From contig JYIP02000012.1 of NCBI GenBank assembly GCA_001051155.2, positions 608,772 through 672,771 of the forward strand: DNA of 64,000 bases, in the 5' to 3' direction. Origin of the DNA: Chrysoporthe austroafricana. Taxonomy: Eukaryota > Ascomycota > Sordariomycetes > Diaporthales > Cryphonectriaceae. The notes under the pieces are model-generated. The model worked only from the letters and a program-made list of their open reading frames with translations, was not told the DNA's origin and ran no database searches. The position numbers and the translations under genes are program-made. Of the stretch, positions 1 through 9,994 are shown piece after piece (the first letter of the stretch is position 1; every line of letters begins with the position of its first letter).

Positions 1-250
1 GTCTGTTTCGGCATCATACGTACCGGCTGAATGCCTATCGGGGACGAGTTAACACCCCGGCGGAATCTTGACAAGATCTCTTTTCTTGGGGGCTGGGGGG
101 CGGGTTGGAAAAGCCATACCAGGCGAGCCGCACGAGGACAGGTCCGGCGCTGCCATCATCATACTCGGGCTGATCGAGGAGGTCAATGATGGACTTCCTT
201 ACGGCCTCGAAGTCTCCTGGACAGGATTGCGTTTGAGTGACCGTAGCCAT
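1..250 (-). CDS. Class I heme peroxidase, cytosolic cytochrome c peroxidase-like (5' part only)
   Basis: Two exons are visible: 250..120, then an intron (119..35, donor GTATGG, acceptor TAG), then 34..1, after which the gene leaves the window. The junction splits a Trp codon and restores [14 protein letters not shown], the distal heme-pocket signature of class I peroxidases (catalytic Trp-His pair). The preceding [16 protein letters not shown] is the usual entry to that motif. These enzymes reduce hydrogen peroxide with cytochrome c or a similar donor. The ATG at 250 is followed by about 12 residues before the conserved DFEAVRK start of the domain. There is therefore no room for a mitochondrial presequence, which fits the cytosolic 'putative heme-binding peroxidase' branch rather than mitochondrial Ccp1. 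The family call is firm; the subcellular call is an inference from length. Confidence 0.85.
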
Positions 251-3054
251 GGTCTGTCGGACGGCTGCAACAGCTGACGTTTATCTGCTCTATAGTCTAG
301 ATGAACAGTTCAAAGAAAAGACGAGAGTGTTAGTGGAGGACTATAATCTAAAAGCGCAAGAAAATCTATGAAAATTAATAGCCGGTCTATGTCATTTCTA
401 TGTTGCAAAGAAGCAAAACGGCTCAAATGTCAAAGCCGACAGAGAAAATGAAAACGCGATAAGATCGTGAGAGTTGACCTCGGCTTTCGAATTCAACGAC
501 CCACTGCTTGGTGGACTCACCATGTGGGTCATCGTTATCGAGTCATCGGCCTTCAAAATCTTCTCGTTGGGCACATGATCCCGAGGTTGTTTAAGTGCAA
601 GAGCCTCGTTTACACGCTAGTATCTCGTTTCATAACGTAAACGGCCATGGCGAGAAGGCAAGGCTGATACACGCAGCCGGGTGCCTCTAAGTTTTCTTAT
701 TCCTGCATATGTTATGTTCCTGCCGGTGCTATCTTTATTTCAGAGCGAATACATCGTAGTCACTAGGACTCTTTCAGCTTTTACTTGTGTGTCACTTTTT
801 GTAATCTGATCATCGAATTTGTAGCACAAGGGACGTCCGACTGGCATCAAAACCAGTACATCGCCTACGGCCTTCACGCCGTCGTACCATATTTCGTCGA
901 CGAGGATGAGTCGCGTGGAGCACACTCCGAGATCTTTGCCCTTCCATCAATTTCTTCAAGGCCGAGGGAAAATATTTGCATGCGCTGGCTTTTTCTCCCA
1001 GAGTTCCTATTTCGGTAGTGACTCTTTCGTACATATTAGCAGTTCACTGCTACTTCCGGAATGAGGCCTGACTTCCACCTGGTATGTTAGCACTAATAAT
1101 GGAGGATATAATATATATGATATCTTGCACCTTAGTTGTATTAATTGAGATCCGAGCTAGCGGGATCTCGAGCTCTCCTTGATAGCCGCTTATGTATAGC
1201 TCTGCTGTAAATAATCATGGTGTTCAATCTTGCTCAATGAGCTTCTCAGGTAGCCTGCCAGTGAGTGTCAAATTCGCACTAGAGTACCTGCTAGCCTTAC
1301 TATGTTATCCAAGATTGCAATCGCCCGGACTGTTTGATCATCCGGGCATTCTATTGCTGCGATGGTGAGAGCACTGGGTGCCGCACGATCTCCACTGCTT
1401 GACTTAGCGACGACGAACTGGCGCGTGATATGGACATGGTAAGAAGTCCTGAGCGACCAACAGAGCTTAGGTGGTCGCAAATCAAATTTCATGTCCTGAG
1501 GATCAGGTGTCTTGAAGCTATGTACCGGCTCTCGCGAGCTCGGTGTGTGGGCACCTTAGCAAGATCGTATGCCATGCCACTTTCCCGGATGCTCAGAGTT
1601 AAGATTGGATCAAGAACTTAAGTTTCGCTTGTAATTATTGCAGATGGAATTGATCTGTAGTAAGCGGTCATTAGTAAGTGAGTAGGCCATGATTCCAAAC
1701 CGCAGCAACCTTCTCGCTCGATTTATATCTAACGACCCACTTCCCGTCCACCCTTTCCGTGCACCCTGGCCAGCCACAATCGAGACATATATATTTAATT
1801 ACTTCATTCCTCTGCCCTATACGAATTACGATCCAGATTTCTTTCGATCTCAGTAATTCCATGTCGCTTTCCCACTGGAATTATCTGTAATCTGATGTTG
1901 AAGTGGATGCACAAGCATGCTGTTATGCAGGTACACTCTCCAGCATTGTCTATATTAAGTAGAATGGTCTTCAGTCAACCCTCTTTTAGACTTGAAATTA
2001 AACGGTATGCGTTGTTTCCTACTCAATCTATTCCTGTCCAGATACTAGGCACGTGCGAGACATCGGTCTCTCCAGTGTATGTGTAATATTCTACGCTTCT
2101 TCTCGCGACGTTGGTCTTTTGATGGTACTTTCTTTCATCCATTCTGCCTATCCTTTCAGTTTGGACGGCGCCTAACCAAACACCCTACAACCTATATTTC
2201 TGATCCGTCGTCTGTTCTGGCGCACGTTCAGGTTGTCCGAGCCAGCTTTTTCTAGTTCACCTTTTTTTTCCTGTCTTTTTTGCCAAGGAGCTGGAAAGAT
2301 TTCGACGGCGAAAGTTCTCAGGCAAAAAGTTCCTTCAGCTTATTGAGGCTCTGTAAATAGAAACTTGAGCTATCAGGATTCAAATTGAATGGGAAGAGAA
2401 AGAGTGGCGGTGTGCTGGCCAGTTTGCTGGGTCTCGAGACTTGTCAACAATCAGGTGCATAGGATGTGAGGATTCACGAGCGGGACTCGCCGCCGGGACA
2501 CTTGGCCAATAATCTCGTCACGACTCTCAATTGCATCATCAAGATGGATTTCTAGAATAGTGCTTACTATGGAGTCGAAGCTGAAATCCTTACGCTCATT
2601 GAGCCTGAGATTACCAGACATGAGCGCCGTAGGAACATGTCTAGGTCGGCTATCGGGCTCACTCCTATTTAGGAATTACCGGGCTAGCCTGCGCTAGTGC
2701 TGAGCAGCATTACGGGCATCTTCCATAGAATCCTGGTCCATTGGGGCACGTTGGGTCAGCGTCAGTCTTGTGCGGCAACTGTACAGTATATTCTTGGAAT
2801 AATTACACTGCCGGCGTGGGTATGGGACACACCGTATATATACTTCGAATCCACCAGCATTGCAGGTTCATACCTGGACAGGAACAGCCAGAAGTTTTGC
2901 AAGCGTTCTGAGTATAAGCGATGTTCTGTTTAGAATTCTTTGGGCAATAAGTCTGCATTATCACTTCGACTGCAATCCCGAGACGGGTCTTTCCAGGACA
3001 TATCGACGAACGCAGCCTCAGTTTCATATATCTCTGCGCAACAACCAAGACGAA
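251..3054. other. Intergenic, AT-richer, no gene recognised
   Basis: About 2.8 kb upstream of the peroxidase (leftward) and of the sulfotransferase-fold gene (rightward). It is more AT-rich than the right part of the window. A 63-codon ATG-initiated frame on the minus strand at 1862..1671 contains a CxxC-like CLDCGWPGC run and could be a gene remnant. Minus-strand frames at 740..1034 look partly protein-like but need a frame change. Nothing else is supported. Confidence 0.6.
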
Positions 3055-4125
3055 ATGTCGCGCTTCATAGACCAGCTGCCCACCCCGGCACATGTCCGTG
3101 AAAAACTGGTCATAGTGACCAGCAGGAGCCGGTCAGTGACTATAAACTCCCTTTAGCTACCCAGGTATGTATTGTCACCAGTGCACTGAACCTTTTCTTC
3201 TTAGGTCAGGGACTTTTTCCCTATATCAAGCTCTGAAAACTCTGGGCTACAAGCCATACCACATGTACGAGGTCGTCCAGAGTATTTCACATATGACCAT
3301 CTTCGAAGAGGCGTTGAGATGTAAATATCTCGGAGCCGGGAAGCCTTACGGAAGAGCAGAGTTCGACAAGTGGTTTGCTGACTACGACGTAAGTGTGCCC
3401 AACTTGCTGGCCATTTCTTCCTCGTTTTTTTGGGCGTATTTAATCGAATCGAGACTTGTGGCTGACCTGACCTGCTTGTGTTGAAATCCAGACGCTAATC
3501 GAAATTCCGGCTTTCTTCGTTGAGGACATCATTGCAGCATATCCAGATGCGAAGTACATCCACGTCGACAGGGATGCGGACAAGTGGTACACTTCTGTGA
3601 CAAATGTCCTGGGAACTGTGAGACCGCTCTTAAGTTCTACCGTGATGAATTTCATGGCGTTGTACGATCCCCTCATCAAACATTATATTTCGATGCATGT
3701 AGCGATGCTTCACTCCCTGGAACATGGTATGCGACACGACGATCCCAACTTGGGAAAAGTAATGAAAGAGGATTATCTCGAACTGTGAGTTTCCCGTTCT
3801 CTTTCCTTTGTCCTCTTCTCTGTGTGCTGTCATGAGAAGCGGCAGTCGATTGATAATTGTTCCCAGTACGGACACAGTAAAGAAACTGGTCCCCAGAGAG
3901 AACCTAGCATGCTTCTCGCTGGATGATGGGTTCGGCTGGGAGCAGATCTGCCCATGGTTGGGAAAGCCCATCCCGAGCACTAAATATCCCCGAGGCAATG
4001 CTCCCCAGGAGTTCCAGCAGCTCACTATGCGCCTTCTTGGACCATCTTTTGCAAAGTTCGCGGTCTTGGTATTCACGACAGTTCTGGTCCCTGTGGGTGC
4101 TGGTGCATGGTACTATTTCGGATAA
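3055..4125 (+). CDS. Sulfotransferase-fold P-loop protein with C-terminal membrane anchor
   Basis: Four exons, 3055..3131, 3205..3388, 3492..3784 and 3867..4125, encode 270 residues; each junction keeps frame and has GT/AG ends. The protein matches the fungal Sulfotransfer_4-type family, often misnamed 'NAD dependent epimerase/dehydratase'. Visible features are an N-terminal strand followed by the nucleotide loop SRSRSGTFSLYQALKTLGY, the segment KPYGRAEFDKWFADYD, and AYPDAKYIHVDRDADKWYTS, the strand and helix that carry the second phosphate-binding residues. The usual Thr of the RTGT loop is Ser here. The last ~20 residues (AVLVFTTVLVPVGAGAW) form one hydrophobic helix, so a tail-anchored membrane location is likely. 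The substrate is unknown. The EFM3 homology begins about 400 bp downstream on the same strand. Confidence 0.85.
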
Positions 4126-4416
4126 AGTGGCTATGCAGACGTTATTATTCAGTGTGTAGCTTTGACAGACACTGTCTTGTGTCAGCTTTTCGATGCCGGG
4201 TTGGGGAGGTTGGCCGGAAAATTGGGGTCCTTGTGGCATCTGCAATGGCGTCCTTGCTCGCGTGATCATCTTGAACATACGACTATCAAAACCTTTCCTC
4301 TTCATAGCAAACCGATTCCTCCTCTACTTGACCCGTCCATTCAAATGAAACGGGTCGATCGCTCTTCTCTGCAATCTTCATTTTGGGATTCCTGGTGGGC
4401 ATGTTCATCTGCACAA

Positions 4417-5625
4417 ATGTGGCGCCATGATGCACAAGGTGTGGGCAGGTTCCAGTCAGACCGCCCCGCAGGGAGAAGACGCGAGGCGGGATTCGAGAAA
4501 TACAACCCAGACAACAAGCAGTACACAATCGACAGGTTCTGTTATCAATATCTTCAGATGGAACCATACTTAGACTATCCCGACGGCCGCCTGGTGAAGG
4601 GCGCTCGGGAACAAGAAGAGATCTTCGACCGTATTTTCGCCAGTCAGTCGACTCCACCGCCAAAGACAGCCAGATTCCAACTACGTACCTTGAAGGAGCT
4701 TGTCAGGAGGATACAAGACAGCATCAATGATGAAGAGACAGATGAATATGTATGTTATACTTCCAAGATACCCATACCTGCTTTCTCAAAGCTCGCCGCC
4801 GCTAAATCGACTGCGCCTCAGGAAGTTGCGGACAGGCTCATGAGTCGCATCGGAGAGCTTATGTGTCTACCACGGACATCAGAGGTAGAGGAGGCACAGC
4901 AAAGATGCATTGTGTCATACCGACTATCCTTGCTGCAAACGCCTGCTATGGTCGACATCCTCGAGAATCGTTCCCTTATCGCTGCTGGTGGGACGACAGG
5001 CCTTCGTACATGGGAAGCTGCTCTTCATCTTGGGCAGTACCTGTGCGTCAATAGTGACCTAGTCAAAGGGAGAAGAATCCTGGAGCTCGGATCAGGCACG
5101 GGCTACTTGTCCGTTGTCTGCGCAAAGCATCTTGGTGCCGCCCACGTGACTGCTTCAGACGGCTCCGGGGAGGTGATTGACAACCTTGCTGATAACTTCA
5201 CCCTGAATGATGTTCATTGGAGCTATAATTCTTCAAATGACACCATAGTCACCACAAAACTGCTCAAGTGGGGTCATGCGTTGGTTGGAACCGAAGAGAT
5301 TGCGTGGAATGGAGGTCGAGGGATCGATATCATCATTGGGTCAGATATCACCTACGACGAAAGAGCCCATTCGCCCTTGGTAACAACGTTCAGAGAACTC
5401 CTCAACCTTTTCCCCAGCGCCGATATCATCATTGCGGTTACACGGAGAAATGCAACAACTTTGTCGGCCTTTCAAGAAATGTGTTGCCGGAATGGATTCT
5501 ATATGGAAGAACTGGACTTCACGGTTGAAGAGATGCACAAGGGTTTACATGCACGGGGAGTTTTGACTCCTTTTTATTCTGTATCCGCACCGATATACAT
5601 ATTTCGCATTAGCAGTACTAGATAA
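4417..5625 (+). CDS. efm3: Protein-lysine N-methyltransferase Efm3 (eEF2 lysine methyltransferase, FAM86 family)
   Basis: The open frame carries the FAM86/EEF2KMT architecture: an N-terminal helical region from IDRFCYQYLQMEPYLDYPDG, a central block ending TTGLRTWEAALHLGQYL, and a class I SAM-binding domain with motif I ILELGSGTGYLS, the acidic ribose-binding ASDGSGEV and the GSDITYD post-motif. In yeast Efm3 methylates a lysine of elongation factor 2 in the cytoplasm. Homology starts near 4528. The true start is uncertain: in-frame ATGs lie at 4345 and 4417 and there could be a short first exon with an intron ending before TACACAATCGAC. The frame further upstream opens only with TTG and overlaps the neighbour's 3' region, so I did not use it. 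The family call is firm. Confidence 0.82.
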   Translation: MWRHDAQGVGRFQSDRPAGRRREAGFEKYNPDNKQYTIDRFCYQYLQMEPYLDYPDGRLVKGAREQEEIFDRIFASQSTPPPKTARFQLRTLKELVRRIQDSINDEETDEYVCYTSKIPIPAFSKLAAAKSTAPQEVADRLMSRIGELMCLPRTSEVEEAQQRCIVSYRLSLLQTPAMVDILENRSLIAAGGTTGLRTWEAALHLGQYLCVNSDLVKGRRILELGSGTGYLSVVCAKHLGAAHVTASDGSGEVIDNLADNFTLNDVHWSYNSSNDTIVTTKLLKWGHALVGTEEIAWNGGRGIDIIIGSDITYDERAHSPLVTTFRELLNLFPSADIIIAVTRRNATTLSAFQEMCCRNGFYMEELDFTVEEMHKGLHARGVLTPFYSVSAPIYIFRISSTR

Positions 5626-6304
5626 TAAGAGGCGAATCGGATTTAAGATATGAGGGCCGAAGCGGCGGATTTTGAAGCCTCTCAACAGGTTTGTACCCAG
5701 TCGGCCGGTCGAACACAATGGGCTAGCGTGCATCTCCCAGGCTCATTAAGAATTTGGTTTTCATAATCAGCAGCTTTTTACTTATCAGTGATGGCGATAG
5801 GCTTCTTCTGAGACCTTGTTGAATCCCTAAGAATGTTCTACTAGTGTTGTTTTACGACATGTTGGCCATGGAGGTAATCAGCACTCGCAAGGTGACCAAA
5901 CGAGAACAAACTTGGAGACAATGTTGTTGGACTTGTATGAACGGGGTTTGTAGACATAAGAGGCCATACAATAAGCATCATTTTTTCTGATTGAACCCAG
6001 TATTTGCCAATCGGAGACCTATTCGAAATTTCTCAGACACCATGTGCGGTAGGCCTATACTAAATATAGCTAGAGATAATATTGAAACGTATTCAGAGTC
6101 GCAAGTAAAAGAAAAAGGAAACAAGAAGAGGGGGGAAACCGCGGGAGCACCCATGGTCGCTATATCGCCAGGCTTCTAGGAAATCAAATTAAAAGTCAAG
6201 TCAGATTGTCCAATATACAGTAAGAGAACCACGATAAGTTTGGACGTGGGGTCCAATGACCTCCCAGATGTAGAAAGCATAGCTGTAGCGAAGCATCTCT
6301 ATCA
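5626..6304. other. Convergent 3' region, no gene seen
   Basis: This lies between the ends of the methyltransferase (+) and the ubiquitin-like-domain gene (-). It is AT-rich with several short A/T runs, as expected for two 3' untranslated regions and polyadenylation sites. No open frame with protein-like character was found. Confidence 0.6.
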
Positions 6305-7624
6305 TCATAACCCGTCCTGTCTCTTTCTGGTCTTCCCTGGTGGTGGCGGCGGTGGTGTCACTATCGGGGGTGGGGGACCGCCTCTCCGAGGCCAGCTAAA
6401 GCTCGGTGCTGACTGGGAATGCTGTTGCTGTTGGGGAGGTGGTATATTTCGACCAATTCCAGGCCAAGCAGCCATCTTGACCATCATTCCGGGCTCTATA
6501 ATATCATCCCAAAGCTCGGGAAGGATTGTAGCTCCCTTGCAGGGTTTTGGCAGGAGATGCGACGGTGGACTTGTCGGCGTGATTATATTCGACGAGGACT
6601 CCCCAATAGTGAAGCTGGAAATGGCCGTCTCCAGAGGATCAAAATGCGAAGGATGGTTGGCAAGGGTCGATTTGATGGCTGCTGCGATCGGGTCCACCCA
6701 GACGTCCTGAATGATAAGATCGTAATGCCCTGCAATAACATGGGGCCCGAGGTTGTCGATATTGATGAAAGCTGAACGGATCAGCTCCTTCATCCCCTGG
6801 AGAAGACGGCGCATCAGTAAGAATATCGAACCTTGCTTTGGGCACAACGGAGATTTGCAGGCACCGCTCGAGCGTCGCTGGCTCACCTTCCACTTTCTAG
6901 CTTTTGTCCACGGGAAGATATAATGTCTGCCAATGCAGTCGATAAATCTGATCGGAAGCTTTGGGGGAGGAACACCGGAATCTTTTACCCAAGGCAAATT
7001 GCTCACAACCTGCATAGTTTGTGATGTGGGAGGTGATGTTGACTTGTTCATTGCAGTTGCAGTCGCAATCTCCTTTCCTTTGCTCATTTTAACTGCTTTC
7101 TGGGCACCCTCAACGTCTTGGCCTTTCTTTTCCTCGTGTTTTGTCTCGTTGTTCATGTCATCTCCATCAGATTCGTCAATCATCAGCCCAAAAGAGACGT
7201 ATGAACTCTGGCTAGATGCTGGGCTTGGTAACGATTCAGAGGACGAGCGGTCGCCGTGCGCCGATCCTGTCAAGTGCGGCTGTGACTCAACAATGCTCAC
7301 TGGTTGACGTCCATCCACCTCTTTCTGTTTACACGGCACTTTGCAATGCAAAAGTACCTTGCCGCTGCCACCATCAGGTGATCCTTGAACGTTCAATAAA
7401 ACAGGTTCGGAGTTTGGTCTTCCCTCCGGTGGACCAGTATCTCCAGCGACATGTAAGCCCGATTCACTCCCATCTGAATGCTCATCCAAGCACGGACTGG
7501 AGCTATGCTGTTCCATCGCACAAGGCTTTTCGCCGTCTCGAGACTCGTCGCTCACGTTGTTGTCCATGCCATCTTCATTTACTATTTGCATCTGAGAGAA
7601 ATTCATGTGATCCGGGGAATCCAT
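6305..7624 (-). CDS. Fungal protein with C-terminal ubiquitin-like (ULD-type) domain
   Basis: Three exons, 7624..6887, 6796..6704 and 6535..6305, give 353 residues. Residues 1-220 are a low-complexity Ser/Glu/Asp-rich region. From about residue 223, LPIRFIDCIGRHYIFPW, then GMKELIRSAFINIDNLG and HYDLI, then ATILPELWDDIIEPGMMVKM form the ubiquitin-like domain found in many fungal proteins of unknown function (a ULD_2-type domain). The tail is poly-Pro and Gly-rich. Both introns (90 and 168 bp) are multiples of three without stops, so the unspliced frame is also open. I place them because only the spliced form restores the continuous family pattern (W-K-G-M and D-L-I-x-D-G). Starts at an ATG. 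The role is unknown; the domain suggests protein-protein interaction. Confidence 0.75.
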   Translation of the reverse strand: MDSPDHMNFSQMQIVNEDGMDNNVSDESRDGEKPCAMEQHSSSPCLDEHSDGSESGLHVAGDTGPPEGRPNSEPVLLNVQGSPDGGSGKVLLHCKVPCKQKEVDGRQPVSIVESQPHLTGSAHGDRSSSESLPSPASSQSSYVSFGLMIDESDGDDMNNETKHEEKKGQDVEGAQKAVKMSKGKEIATATAMNKSTSPPTSQTMQVVSNLPWVKDSGVPPPKLPIRFIDCIGRHYIFPWTKARKWKVSQRRSSGACKSPLCPKQGSIFLLMRRLLQGMKELIRSAFINIDNLGPHVIAGHYDLIIQDVWVDPIAAAIKSTLANHPSHFDPLETAISSFTIGESSSNIITPTSPPSHLLPKPCKGATILPELWDDIIEPGMMVKMAAWPGIGRNIPPPQQQQHSQSAPSFSWPRRGGPPPPIVTPPPPPPGKTRKRQDGL

Positions 7625-8554
7625 GTAACCCGAGAAATCCAGCGTGATGACTGGACATCGACGGCTTTACGATGTGGAGTTGAAAATCGAAGAGTTGAGC
7701 CTCGAGATAGAAGGAGTGGATGACTCGACGATGGCTTTCTCACTTCGCAGATATCCTCGTCTCTGGTCGATAGTTGGCTGGTGGGGTCCTGACAAACACC
7801 TTGTTGAGAGGCCGGGAACCGGGCAGGTGGTGAAGAGGTGCTTTTACGGCACGTTGAGGGGAAAATAAGCACAGTCACTCCAAAGCGCTCGTGATTGGCG
7901 GCGGTCCGGGCGGTCCGCCGGATTCAGCTATACGATATCATTGGATACTACAGATCGCGTTGCCACACATGGGGTCACGTTCATCCAATCGTGGAGGGCC
8001 GAAGGTTGGCGCATCGTAGGACTAGAGTGTATTACGTGCACAAGTTCGAAAGTGCACGTGTAGCAGACACCATGCCGGTAGTCGTCCACTGCAATGTTCG
8101 GGGCTAACGTCGAATGTGAATAGCGGGCCTGTGGAACCACTACGATCATCTAATTACATCAGAAATATGTCCTCAAGAATGATCCCGTATCCTGAAATCA
8201 GAGAATCGAAATGTGTTGCAAGGAGATTCGGCTTTGGTCAAGTGACTAACTCATGACACCCTGTGATTATAAGAGCACTCTAGCCGGAGTCCCAAACCCC
8301 GACTACCCTATCATCTTCGGAGAAGAGGGAATGAAGGCATATACCCCGATTTCCAGGATCAGAAGAGGCGAAGCTACTGAATCTATGTAGGAGCATTTCC
8401 AACGTAAGTGCTAAGGCTTGACCTTCCATACCGTCTAGGCTACGATGCTCTGATGCCGAGGCCCTGAGAGATCAGGACTGGACTGAGAGGTCTAGACTTC
8501 GACGTACAAATACACTGGGCGCCTAAATACGTGATTACTTGATACTTTTGCTAA
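7625..8554. other. Intergenic, no gene recognised
   Basis: About 0.9 kb between two minus-strand genes: 5' region of the ubiquitin-like-domain gene and 3' region of the ceramidase-like gene. A minus frame at 7878..7603 overlaps the start of the former in another frame and has no recognisable motif. No clear promoter element was identified. Confidence 0.5.
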
Positions 8555-9994
8555 CTAGTTCAATGTTGACTTATACTCAGACACCATCGAGGCCAGACTC
8601 GCCGAAATATTGACTTCTGCACATGAACCTGGCATGAGCTTCGAACCGAGGACCTGGAATGTCTCTTGATCCCAGGAATCTGTATCCGGTATGTAACCAG
8701 AAGTGGACTGTCCATTCGTCATTGTCACGATCATGGTCTTGTTCATTGAGGTCTCATTCTTGATGCGCCAACCGATGCGGGTAAAGATTTCGCCACCGAC
8801 CGTCACGAGGACAGTATCCCCCAGGCCGAGGGCACCGGTCAAGATATTGATATTGGGCCCATTCGTATAGAGACCTGCGACTCCTTCGCGGGCATCATCC
8901 AGCCGCAGACGTCCAGGGCAGGTGACATTGCGTTGCTGAGCCCATATGGTGGGATTGGTGTCCCACTCTGTCGTGTGTGACATGATATGGATGACGATCT
9001 CGCCCATCATGACTCCCTGCGCATAGAGCTCCTGGAACAACTGCCGGATGTAGTGGTCATCTGGCCTGACGAAAGGCGTATAGCCGTCCCGGACCGGCTC
9101 TTCAACACACTCCTGCACGAGCTCGAAGCCCGTGATGGGCACAGAGCTGATGGAGGCCAGGTTGTTGGTCCCGGCTCTTCGCAGTAGCGGGTTGACGTCG
9201 CCGGAGGCCTGCTGCGAGTATATCGCCACAAAGGTGTCGTTGATGCTCATCGAGCGTTCGATCCAGCGCATCATGGCGCCCGGCCAGTCCGCCGTGGTGA
9301 AGCCGCTGAGGTACGAATTGACCGGATGCATGCCGTAGCTCGTATAAGACGCGATGGGGCTGTTGTCAAGCCCCAGGAAGGACAAGACCTGGACTTCTCG
9401 GTCGACAGGCCCAGACATGTTACCTGCCTGGGTCCACCGCCCGGTAAACGGGTCCAGAGAGTCTCGATTGACATTAAAGTATGCCTCGCCTGTCTGATAA
9501 CCCACCTTGGCTGGTTTCATGCTAGCCAAAGCTAGCTCAGCAGCCTCTAGAGCAGCGTAACCTAGTGACGAATAGTTCCTCACGCCTGCGTTGCCATAGG
9601 TATTGGCATTGGTGACACCAGCGGCCCCAGCACTGTGGGCATGGGTGATGGAGACCAGGACATGATCCGCCGACGTGTTGAGTGCGTCGGCAACCAGGGC
9701 ATTTGCGGCCTTGTAGACTCCATCCTGGATGAAGGCCACCTCGCAGTTCACGAAAGCACCCCTGACGCCATTATTTTCGAAAACGATAGCGCGTACGTGA
9801 AGCTTCTCGTGATCGAACTCGTTCAGAGGTAGCCATCTCGGGTTGGGGTAGGGCGTAATGTCGACGCGTGCCGTCCCGACTCGCAGACCAGCGCCCGCTG
9901 AAGAATTCGAGCTTGCTGCGACCAATGTGGCCGACGAGGCCAACATGGCTATGGATGCCACAGCTCTGGAGAGAAGACTCGACGGAAGCGTCAT
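8555..9994 (-). CDS. Secreted neutral/alkaline ceramidase-like hydrolase
   Basis: Single exon, 479 residues. An ATG at 9994 begins a clear signal peptide (Arg, then AVASIAMLASSATLVAASS); the frame continues upstream only to a GTG, so 9994 is preferred. The mature protein opens with VGTARVDITPYP, the entry motif of the neutral/non-lysosomal ceramidase N-terminal domain. It keeps counterparts of its zinc site: SITHAHSAG (family: THTHSGPGG), YGMHPVNS and ASGDVNP (family: GDVSPN). Such enzymes cleave the amide of ceramides outside the cell or at the membrane. It is much shorter than classical neutral ceramidases (about 700-760 residues), apparently without the C-terminal immunoglobulin-like domain. 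Several Asn-x-Ser/Thr sites fit secretion. The fold family is fairly secure; ceramide as substrate is an inference. Confidence 0.78.
   Translation of the reverse strand: MTLPSSLLSRAVASIAMLASSATLVAASSNSSAGAGLRVGTARVDITPYPNPRWLPLNEFDHEKLHVRAIVFENNGVRGAFVNCEVAFIQDGVYKAANALVADALNTSADHVLVSITHAHSAGAAGVTNANTYGNAGVRNYSSLGYAALEAAELALASMKPAKVGYQTGEAYFNVNRDSLDPFTGRWTQAGNMSGPVDREVQVLSFLGLDNSPIASYTSYGMHPVNSYLSGFTTADWPGAMMRWIERSMSINDTFVAIYSQQASGDVNPLLRRAGTNNLASISSVPITGFELVQECVEEPVRDGYTPFVRPDDHYIRQLFQELYAQGVMMGEIVIHIMSHTTEWDTNPTIWAQQRNVTCPGRLRLDDAREGVAGLYTNGPNINILTGALGLGDTVLVTVGGEIFTRIGWRIKNETSMNKTMIVTMTNGQSTSGYIPDTDSWDQETFQVLGSKLMPGSCAEVNISASLASMVSEYKSTLN

Noticed and set aside
740..1034. Minus frames reading IWYDGVKAVGDVLVLMPVG, considered as a P450 or other enzyme remnant
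   Set aside because: Needs a frame change, lacks the heme-binding Cys motif and cannot be matched to a family.
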